Assembly (NCBI GenBank): GCA_947629875.1 | Contig: CANRFK010000072.1 | Span: 1 to 7,164 of the forward strand | DNA length: 7,164 nucleotides | Origin: an uncultured Clostridia bacterium | GTDB taxonomy: Bacteria > Bacillota > Clostridia > Christensenellales > Borkfalkiaceae | Reading direction: 5' to 3' | In this document: in pieces, positions 1 through 4,567 of the stretch | How the letters are laid out: every line of letters begins with the position of its first letter | Position numbering within the stretch: position 1 is the first letter of the stretch | Notes under the pieces: model-generated | Told to the model about the DNA's origin: nothing | What the model saw: only the letters and a program-made list of their open reading frames with translations | Databases searched by the model: none | Translations under genes and position numbers: made by a program

Positions 1-591
1 GGCGACGGCATCATGAAGATCGAGATGCACTTCTTGCCCGATATCTACGTGCCCTGCGAGGTGTGCGGCGGCAAACGGTATAACCGCGAAACGCTGGAAG
101 TCAAGTACAAGGGCAAGACCATCTCCGACGTTCTCGAAATGACGGTGGAGGAGGCGTGCGACTTTTTCAAGAGCATTCCCTCCGTCTACAACAAAATTTC
201 CACGCTCAACGAGGTGGGGCTGGGCTACATCAAGTTGGGGCAGAGCTCGACGACGCTCTCGGGCGGCGAGGCGCAACGGGTGAAGCTCGCCACCGAACTT
301 TCCAAGCGTTCGACGGGCAAGACGTTCTATATTCTGGATGAGCCGACGACGGGGCTCTCGAGCTACGACGTCGAAAAGCTCGTCAACATTCTGTTGCGCC
401 TGCGCGACGGCGGCAACACCGTGCTCGTCATCGAGCACAATCTCGATGTCATCAAGGTCGCCGACCACATCATCGATTTGGGCCCCGAGGGGGGCGACGG
501 CGGCGGCACCATCGTCACGACGGGCACCCCCGAAGAGGTCGCGGCGTGCGAGAAGAGCTATACGGGCGAATTTTTGAAAAAGGTTTTGTGA
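1..591 (+). CDS. uvrA: UvrA excinuclease ABC subunit A, C-terminal part (5' end outside window)
   Basis: ATPase subunit of the UvrABC nucleotide excision repair complex, which scans DNA for bulky lesions and loads UvrB. The reading frame is open from base 1 (GDGIMKIEMHF...), so the ATG at 13 is internal and the start lies upstream. Visible in order: the second half of the C-terminal zinc finger (CEVCGGKRYN, about codons 19-28; the first CxxC pair is cut off), the ABC signature LSGGEAQRVKLA (about codons 88-99), Walker B FYILDEPTTGL, the H-loop VIEHNLDV, and the usual ending IIDLGPEGGDGGG...GTPEEVA followed by YTGEFLKKVL. Length and ending match the family, so the 3' end is intact. One oddity is that the His usually found after Walker B (TTGLH) is replaced by Ser (TTGLSSYD). 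No T-rich intrinsic terminator follows; the gene runs into a palindromic repeat 12 bases after its stop. Confidence 0.97.
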   Translation, partial: GDGIMKIEMHFLPDIYVPCEVCGGKRYNRETLEVKYKGKTISDVLEMTVEEACDFFKSIPSVYNKISTLNEVGLGYIKLGQSSTTLSGGEAQRVKLATELSKRSTGKTFYILDEPTTGLSSYDVEKLVNILLRLRDGGNTVLVIEHNLDVIKVADHIIDLGPEGGDGGGTIVTTGTPEEVAACEKSYTGEFLKKVL

Positions 592-602
592 CCTATCGTC
601 TT

Positions 603-642
603 GCCCCCTCTTGGGAGGGGGTAGGGGGTGGGGCTTCCTCAT
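603..642 (+). repeat. G/C-run palindromic repeat, family alpha, copy 1
   Basis: Begins with a perfect 7-bp hairpin, CCCCCTC (604-610) and GAGGGGG (615-621) around a TTGG loop, followed by runs of G and ending in CTTCCTCAT. The same layout, hairpin then G-run then a CTC ending, occurs at 6034-6072 inside dus and on the minus strand at 2841-2880. TTGGGAGGGGG is identical between this copy and the 2841-2880 copy. It sits just after the uvrA stop and could act as an mRNA 3'-end structure, but it has no T-tract. Confidence 0.7.
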
Positions 643-647
643 ACCGA

Positions 648-666
648 GTTTGCGCATCGCGCAAAC
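648..666. repeat. Perfect 8-bp hairpin in the uvrA-aminotransferase spacer
   Basis: GTTTGCGC (648-655) and GCGCAAAC (659-666) are exact inverse complements around the 3-base loop ATC. There is no T-run after it, so it is not a classical terminator. It could be a protein-binding palindrome or an RNA stabiliser; nothing else in the window repeats it. Confidence 0.55.
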
Positions 667-693
667 GAGCGTATCTTATGGGAAGATTCTCTC

Positions 694-734
694 GCCCCAT
701 TGCCTGCCGTAAAGGGCGCAGCATGCAATGGGGC
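694..734. repeat. Long hairpin, 10-bp stem with inner 4-bp stem
   Basis: GCCCCATTGC (694-703) pairs perfectly with GCAATGGGGC (725-734). Inside the 21-base loop, CTGC (704-707) can pair with GCAG (718-721), giving a longer interrupted stem. It lies 52 bases upstream of the aminotransferase start. The spacer 592-786 as a whole holds no gene I can support; it is made of this hairpin, the 648-666 hairpin and the alpha repeat, with no convincing promoter. Confidence 0.6.
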
Positions 735-786
735 TCGGAATGAGGAGTAACTCTATTTTCTCCCACCCGCAAAAAAAGGAGCCACC

Positions 787-1968
787 ATGTTCAACAAACG
801 CATGCAAATATTGGGCGAAGAGCGCAGCGCCATCCGCGAGCTCTTCGAGTACGGCAACCGCCGGAAAATGGAGATCGGCGCGGAAAACGTGTTCGATTTC
901 TCCCTCGGCAACCCCAACATTCCCGCGCCCGCCGCGGTGAACGGGGCGATCGCCCGCCTTGTCCGCGAGACGCCCGCCGAGACCCTTCACGGCTATTCCT
1001 CGGCGCAGGGACTGTATGAGGCGCGCGCCGCCATTGCCGCATACATCCGCAAGAAATTCGGCGCGCCCGCCGAGCCCAACCTCATTTACATGACGTGCGG
1101 GGCGGCGGCCTCTCTCACCGTCACCCTCACGGCGCTCTGCGAAGAGGGGGACGAGTTCATCGTGCTCGCACCCTTCTTCCCCGAATACCGCATTTTTGTT
1201 GAAAGCGCGGGCGGCAAGCTCGTCGCCGTAAAGACAAATTCCGCCTTTCACCCCGACCTCGCCGCACTGGAAAACGCCATCACGCCGCACACCAAGGCCG
1301 TCATCGTCAACTCGCCCAACAACCCCACGGGCGCGGTCTATACCGAGGAGGAGATGCGCGCCCTCGCCGCCCTTCTCGAAAAAAAGAGCGGGGAGTACGG
1401 AAAGCCCGTCTTTCTCCTCTCCGACGAGCCCTACCGCGAACTCTCGTATAAGGGCGAGCCGCCGTATTTGCCCGCGCTCTACAAGAACACCGTCGTGTGC
1501 TACTCGTGGTCGAAATCGCTGTCCCTCGCGGGCGAGAGGATCGGGTACATCTTCATCCCGCCGACGTGCGAAAACGCGCAAACGTTGTTCGATTGCGTGT
1601 GTGGCGCGGGCAGAAGTCTGGGCTTCGTGTGCGCGCCCGTGCTCTTCCAGCGCGTCGCCGCCGCGTGTGCGGGGCAGACTTCGGACATCGCCGAATACAG
1701 GAAAAACCGCGACCTTCTCTACGGCGCGCTCACCTCGTACGGCTACGAATGCACCCCGCCCGAGGGAGCATTCTATCTCTTCGTCAAGTCGCCCGAGGAA
1801 AGCGCTGCCGCCTTCTGCGAGCGGGCGAAAAATTACGAACTGCTCCTCGTTCCCTCCGAAAGTTTCGGCGTGGCGGGGTACGTGCGCATCTCCTACTGCG
1901 TCGCGCGTTCCGTCATCCAAAGGAGCCTGCCCGCCTTCCGCGCCCTCATCGAAGAATACCGAAAATAA
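787..1968 (+). CDS. PLP-dependent class I/II aminotransferase (aspartate aminotransferase fold type I)
   Basis: Cytosolic pyridoxal-phosphate enzyme that moves an amino group between an amino acid and a 2-oxo acid. The 393 residues match the family length. Visible elements: an N-terminal SLGNPNIPAP segment (39-48), LHGY with Tyr70 (phosphate contact from the partner subunit in this fold), SPNNPTG with Asn178, SDEPY with Asp213 (pairs with the pyridine nitrogen), SWSKSLSLAGERIGY with Lys243 as the expected Schiff-base lysine, and VRISYC with Arg367, the usual substrate alpha-carboxylate contact. All core residues are present, so it should be active. Substrate cannot be read from sequence; aspartate or aromatic/branched amino acids are all possible. 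The start at 787 is set by AGGAG at 777-781 with a 5-base spacer. A 502-codon antisense frame covers it (676-2184) but is a GC-rich shadow. It is flanked by repeat-bearing spacers and is probably its own transcription unit. Confidence 0.93.
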   Translation: MFNKRMQILGEERSAIRELFEYGNRRKMEIGAENVFDFSLGNPNIPAPAAVNGAIARLVRETPAETLHGYSSAQGLYEARAAIAAYIRKKFGAPAEPNLIYMTCGAAASLTVTLTALCEEGDEFIVLAPFFPEYRIFVESAGGKLVAVKTNSAFHPDLAALENAITPHTKAVIVNSPNNPTGAVYTEEEMRALAALLEKKSGEYGKPVFLLSDEPYRELSYKGEPPYLPALYKNTVVCYSWSKSLSLAGERIGYIFIPPTCENAQTLFDCVCGAGRSLGFVCAPVLFQRVAAACAGQTSDIAEYRKNRDLLYGALTSYGYECTPPEGAFYLFVKSPEESAAAFCERAKNYELLLVPSESFGVAGYVRISYCVARSVIQRSLPAFRALIEEYRK

Positions 1969-1998
1969 CCGCGAACAAGTTACATAAAAATTTCTCCG

Positions 1999-2032
1999 CC
2001 TCCGCATATTGAAAGTATACGGAGGTTTTTTT
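1999..2032 (+). promoter_or_regulatory. Terminator-like hairpin that sequesters the spoVT ribosome binding site
   Basis: CCTCCG (1999-2004) pairs with CGGAGG (2020-2025). After one C-A mismatch the stem continues with ATATT (2006-2010) against GTATA-side bases 2014-2018, including one G-T pair, leaving a 3-base loop at 2011-2013. Seven T residues follow (2026-2032) and then the ATG of spoVT. The 3' arm contains GGAGG (2021-2025), the Shine-Dalgarno. The structure therefore looks both like an intrinsic terminator for the aminotransferase transcript and like a translational block on spoVT. Which role applies depends on where the spoVT promoter is, and I could not identify one. Confidence 0.7.
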
Positions 2033-2578
2033 ATGAAGGCAACGGGAATCGTGAGGCGCATCGATGAGCTCGGCAGGGTAGTCATTCCCAAGGAGATCAG
2101 GCGGACGCTGCGCATCCGCGAGGGGGATCCCTTGGAACTTTTCACCGATCGCGACGAGCTGATGCTCAAAAAATATTCGCCCATTGCGTCGGTGGAGCGC
2201 TTCGCGGAGGGAACGGCAAAATCTTTGAGCGAGCAGAGCGGCTATCTTGCCGCCATCTGCGATACGGATACGGTGCTCGCGGCGAGCGGCACGGGCAAGC
2301 GCGCACTGGTCGGGAAGACGGTCTCGGACAAGGTGACGGAGATCATGGCGTCCCGCCGCAGCTACCTTGCGAGCGCAAAGGAGGGGGCGGACGTCTACCC
2401 CGTCGCAACGGAGAGCGAACTAAACTGCACGGCGCAAATTATCGTACCCATTGTGGCAAATGGGGACTGTTTGGGCGCGGTCATGCTCCTCTCCACGGAC
2501 GAGGGCGCAATGATGGAAGCGCCCGCCGTCAAACTCGCGCGGCTTACCGCTGACATCATCGCCAACCAATTTGAATAG
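2033..2578 (+). CDS. spoVT: Stage V sporulation protein T, AbrB-type transcription regulator
   Basis: DNA-binding regulator that, in Bacillus, adjusts forespore gene expression late in sporulation under sigma-G. The protein is 181 residues, against 178 in B. subtilis. Residues 1-50 are a typical swapped-hairpin AbrB domain (MKATGIVRRIDELGRVVIPK, then EIRRTLRIREGDPLELF), nearly identical to the family. Residues about 55-181 form the GAF-like sensor domain (for example IIVPIVANGDCLGAVMLLS, 136-154). A TTG at 2009 is in frame, but the ATG at 2033 is the start: the family begins with MKATGIVRRID and GGAGG (2021-2025) lies 7 bases upstream. That binding site is inside a hairpin followed by T7, which suggests control of transcription read-through or translation. 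In B. subtilis spoVT is directly followed by yabM and yabN (mazG); the same order holds here but with a 534-base repeat-rich gap after spoVT. Confidence 0.95.
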   Translation: MKATGIVRRIDELGRVVIPKEIRRTLRIREGDPLELFTDRDELMLKKYSPIASVERFAEGTAKSLSEQSGYLAAICDTDTVLAASGTGKRALVGKTVSDKVTEIMASRRSYLASAKEGADVYPVATESELNCTAQIIVPIVANGDCLGAVMLLSTDEGAMMEAPAVKLARLTADIIANQFE

Positions 2579-2605
2579 TTCACGAAAAATCTTTTGCGCC
2601 GAGCC

Positions 2606-2659
2606 CTTGCTGTCCCCTTGAGGGGAAAGTACCCTCGCTTGCGAGGGGGAAAGGGGTGG
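2606..2659 (+). repeat. G/C-run palindromic repeat, family beta, copy 1
   Basis: Two consecutive hairpins: TCCCC-TTGA-GGGGA (2613-2626) and CCCTCGC-TT-GCGAGGG (2632-2647), followed by AAAGGGGTGG. Bases 2606-2638 match 6083-6115 inside dus at 28 of 33 positions without gaps, and the downstream AAAGGGG(G)TG block is shared as well. Differences within the second stem are compensatory in kind (different loop and stem bases, pairing kept), which favours selection on or copying of a structure. Confidence 0.75.
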
Positions 2660-2756
2660 AAGAGCGCAAAATATTTTTCCATGAGGACTGAATTTGTGCA
2701 TCTCTCAACGGTTCGCCCACGAATAGTTCGTTCTCAAAGTCATCAAGCCGCAAGTA

Positions 2757-2797
2757 TGCGGCAAATTGAGTGCGCTGCCGCAAAAGCGTGGTTTTGC
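2757..2797. repeat. Two mutually exclusive hairpins
   Basis: TGCGGCA (2757-2763) pairs with TGCCGCA (2776-2782) over a 12-base loop. GCAAAA (2780-2785) pairs with TTTTGC (2792-2797) over a 6-base loop. They share bases 2780-2782, so they compete. No T-run follows and no gene is near enough to suggest an attenuator. Confidence 0.4.
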
Positions 2798-2808
2798 TTC
2801 GCGCCAAA

Positions 2809-2836
2809 GCGCCGCCGTACAGTAGTTCGGCGGCGC
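2809..2836. repeat. Perfect 9-bp GC-rich hairpin
   Basis: GCGCCGCCG (2809-2817) pairs exactly with CGGCGGCGC (2828-2836) over a 10-base loop. It sits immediately next to the minus-strand alpha repeat (2841-2880) and may be part of the same inserted unit. There is no adjacent T-tract. Confidence 0.6.
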
Positions 2837-2840
2837 ACAG

Positions 2841-2880
2841 CGCCCCTCCCCCTGCGTCCCCCTCCCAAGGGGCGGGGGAT
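2841..2880 (-). repeat. G/C-run palindromic repeat, family alpha, inverted copy
   Basis: Read on the minus strand, this copy has CGCCCC then TTGGGAGGGGG (plus-strand 2858-2868), then GACGCAGGGGGAGGGGC, matching copy 1 at 603-635 in layout and sharing TTGGGAGGGGG exactly. Being present in both orientations relative to neighbouring genes argues against a simple terminator role. A shortened second copy of its core lies at 2895-2914. Confidence 0.65.
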
Positions 2881-2894
2881 GGGCTTATTGCTTG

Positions 2895-2914
2895 CCCTCC
2901 CCCTGCGTAAGGGG
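2895..2914 (-). repeat. Shortened duplicate of the 2844-2872 repeat core
   Basis: Plus-strand bases CCCTCCCCCTGCGT occur exactly at 2844-2857 and 2895-2908. In the first copy a 9-base block CCCCCTCCC (2858-2866) precedes AAGGGG (2867-2872); in the second, AAGGGG (2909-2914) follows at once. The second copy is therefore identical to the first with an exact 9-base deletion, suggesting local duplication followed by slippage between C-runs, or the reverse. Confidence 0.7.
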
Positions 2915-3041
2915 TGGAGCGGCGCACCATGCTCAACAGCCCAGTGGGCTGTGAGCGCGCCGAGACAGGAGCGCAGGCAAGCGCGCCCCGCCCGCACTAT
3001 TTTGACCAAGGGCGGCACGAGCCCGCATGGCGAAGTACGGG

Positions 3042-3069
3042 GGTTGCGGCGGTTCCTGCCGCCGCAATC
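3042..3069. repeat. Strong GC-rich hairpin
   Basis: TTGCGGCGG (3044-3052) pairs perfectly with CCGCCGCAA (3059-3067) over the 6-base loop TTCCTG, and the stem extends by a G-T and a G-C pair to 3042 and 3069. It is 43 bases upstream of the flippase start. No T-tract follows, so it is more likely a repeat-element hairpin than a terminator. Confidence 0.6.
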
Positions 3070-3079
3070 GGGTAGGGGA

Positions 3080-3107
3080 GGGGGTGCGCCCTAATAATGC
3101 GCCCCCT
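3080..3107 (+). promoter_or_regulatory. Hairpin just upstream of the flippase start codon
   Basis: GCGC (3086-3089) pairs with GCGC (3099-3102), and past a bulged T at 3085 the bases GGGG (3081-3084) pair with CCCC (3103-3106), with a G-T at the base. The loop CCTAATAAT contains AATAAT (3093-3098), five of six matches to a sigma-A -10 box, but no -35 box is seen at the right distance. The structure ends 5 bases before the ATG at 3113 and occupies the place where a Shine-Dalgarno would normally be. Confidence 0.4.
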
Positions 3108-3112
3108 ACATA

Positions 3113-4567
3113 ATGAAGCACAAGGCCTTTTTGAAAAGCGTCGCCGTCATTTCGATCGGCGGGTTTCTTGCAAAGGGCATGGGCGCTCTGTACCGCTTTC
3201 CGCTCAACGCCATGCTCGGCGGGTACGGCATGGGGCTGTATTCCATGGCATACCCCCTCTTTTGCGTGCTCTTAACGTTCTCCTCCGCGGGCATTCCCTC
3301 GGCGTTTTCGCGCATCGTGGCGCGGGAGACGGCGCGCGGGGGCGACGCGCGGCGGCACGTTTCGGCGGCGCTCAAACTCTTCGCCCTGCTTGGCGCGCTG
3401 GGCACGGCGCTCATGTTTCTCCTTGCGCCCGCCATGGGGCGGTTGCAGGGGGATGAGAGCCTCGCGTCGTGCTATTTTGCCCTTGCGCCGTCGGTGCTCC
3501 TCGTCGCGCTCATCGCCGTCTTTCGCGGCTATTTTCAGGGGAAGAACAACATGCTCCCCACGGCGTCGAGCGAAGTGGCCGAACAGCTCGTCAAGGTCTC
3601 CGTGGGGCTCATCCTCGTCATGCAGTGCCGCGATGATCCCGCCCGCGCGGCGTTTTTCGCGCTCTCGGCGGTCACCGTGTCCGAGGTCGCCGCGCTTTTA
3701 TGCCTTATCCTGCGCTACCGCGGCGAACCGCACAGGCGTCTTCTCGCCGCCCGCCCCGTGGAGGGGGGGAGCATTCTTTTCGCCGCGCTTCCCGTCATGG
3801 CGGCGTCCGCGCTCTTGCCCCTCTCGCAGATGCTCGACAGCGTCGTGGTGGTGCGCCTGCTCGCAAGAAAAACGGCGCGCGCCGTGGCGCAATACGGGCT
3901 TCTCTCGGGCGGCACGGCGGGGCTCGTGAACTTGCCCGCCACGGCGACCTACGGGCTCGTCGCGGCGACGGTCACGGCCGTCTCCTATTGTTTCGCCCGC
4001 GGCGACGAGGGGGAGGGGAGAAGGCGCGCCGTGTACGCCCTCGCTTTAACGCTCCTCATCTCCGTGCCCTGCGCCGTGGGGCTCTTTGCATTTGCGGGCC
4101 CCATTGCCCGTTTTCTCTATCCCTCGCTGGACAGAGCGGACACGGCGACGCTTGTGCGCCTTCTCCGCCTCTCGTCGGTCTCTGCCGCCATGCTCGCGGG
4201 GGTGGATACCCTCTCGGCGTGCCTCACGGGCATGGGGAGGGCGGGGCGTGCGGCGTTCAACATGCTCCTCGCCGTCGCCGTCAAGCACGCCCTGCAATTT
4301 GCGCTCATTCCCACGCCGCTCGGCGTGGCGGGGGCGGCCGTTGCGGCAAATGCGTGCTATCTGGTTGCTTTTTCTCTCGATTTGATTTATACTGTTACAC
4401 GAAGGAAAAAGGAGAAAACGCATGGTAACCATCATCGGACTCGGAACAGAACGCGGCGCTCTCCCGGTGCGCGCATTGCAGGCGATGAAGGCGGCGAAGG
4501 CGGTACTTTTGAACACCGCATTTCAGCCCGCCGCAGAGGACTTGAAGGAGGCGGGGATCGCCTTTGA
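3113..4567 (+). CDS. SpoVB/YabM-like polysaccharide biosynthesis flippase (MOP superfamily)
   Basis: Integral membrane protein of the MurJ/SpoVB branch of the MOP superfamily; relatives move lipid-linked cell-wall or spore-cortex precursors across the membrane. The N-terminus (residues 1-75) is typical: FLKSVAVISIGGFLAKGMGA, then LYRFPL, YGMGLYSMAYPL and SSAGIPSAFSRIVA. The family hallmark RGYFQGKNNMLPTA (138-151) with EVAEQLVKV is present. I count about 12 hydrophobic segments (roughly 8-26, 40-62, 84-108, 116-137, 157-172, 178-201, 219-240, 262-293, 306-328, 352-372, 380-400, 404-428), ending in a positive tail TRRKKEK near 429-435. Residues after about 435 are Arg/Gly-rich and lie entirely within the mazG start region, so the last 47 or so residues look like read-through of a shadow frame. 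No Shine-Dalgarno is visible before the ATG at 3113, but conservation fixes this start. The position between spoVT and mazG matches B. subtilis yabM. Confidence 0.88.
   Translation: MKHKAFLKSVAVISIGGFLAKGMGALYRFPLNAMLGGYGMGLYSMAYPLFCVLLTFSSAGIPSAFSRIVARETARGGDARRHVSAALKLFALLGALGTALMFLLAPAMGRLQGDESLASCYFALAPSVLLVALIAVFRGYFQGKNNMLPTASSEVAEQLVKVSVGLILVMQCRDDPARAAFFALSAVTVSEVAALLCLILRYRGEPHRRLLAARPVEGGSILFAALPVMAASALLPLSQMLDSVVVVRLLARKTARAVAQYGLLSGGTAGLVNLPATATYGLVAATVTAVSYCFARGDEGEGRRRAVYALALTLLISVPCAVGLFAFAGPIARFLYPSLDRADTATLVRLLRLSSVSAAMLAGVDTLSACLTGMGRAGRAAFNMLLAVAVKHALQFALIPTPLGVAGAAVAANACYLVAFSLDLIYTVTRRKKEKTHGNHHRTRNRTRRSPGARIAGDEGGEGGTFEHRISARRRGLEGGGDRL

Larger units (their letters stand above)
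2579..3112. other. Gene-free, palindrome-rich intergenic region between spoVT and the flippase gene
   Basis: This 534-base stretch has open frames on both strands, but none has a recognisable domain, a good ribosome binding site or a sensible composition; they are low-complexity Arg/Pro/Gly-rich translations of repeats. It holds a beta repeat (2606-2659), alternative hairpins at 2757-2797, a strong hairpin at 2809-2836, alpha repeat material on the minus strand (2841-2914), an odd palindrome ACAGCCCA-G-TGGGCTGT (2936-2952), a hairpin at 3042-3069 and one at 3080-3107. No intrinsic terminator with a T-tract was found after spoVT. It appears to be an accumulation site for repeats rather than a decayed gene. 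Confidence 0.7.

Noticed and set aside
603..640. Intrinsic terminator of uvrA
   Set aside because: There is a good stem but it is followed by G-runs, not T, and similar units occur in other orientations and inside dus.
650..677. Possible promoter TTGCGC-16-TATCTT before the aminotransferase
   Set aside because: Only three of six -35 bases match and the -35 box lies inside a perfect hairpin; too weak to call.
1950..2010. Possible sigma-G promoter upstream of spoVT (GAATA at 1954, CATAAAA at 1983, CATATTG at 2005)
   Set aside because: The candidate -35 and -10 boxes are 24 or more bases apart, not the roughly 18 required, and the matches are partial.
2009..2032. Upstream TTG start for spoVT giving 8 extra residues
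   Set aside because: The added residues are encoded by the hairpin and Shine-Dalgarno itself, and the family begins at MKATGIVRRID.
676..2184. 502-codon minus-strand open frame opposite the aminotransferase
   Set aside because: It has no recognisable domain and is Arg/Gly-rich; the plus strand carries a complete aminotransferase with all catalytic residues. Long antisense frames are expected in GC-rich coding DNA.
2580..2936. 118-codon minus-strand frame in the same gap
   Set aside because: Covers beta and alpha repeats, and its sequence is a by-product of them; no start signal was seen.
2594..3094. 166-codon plus-strand frame in the spoVT-flippase gap
   Set aside because: Low-complexity Arg/Pro/Gly translation of repeats, with no ribosome binding site and no family resemblance.
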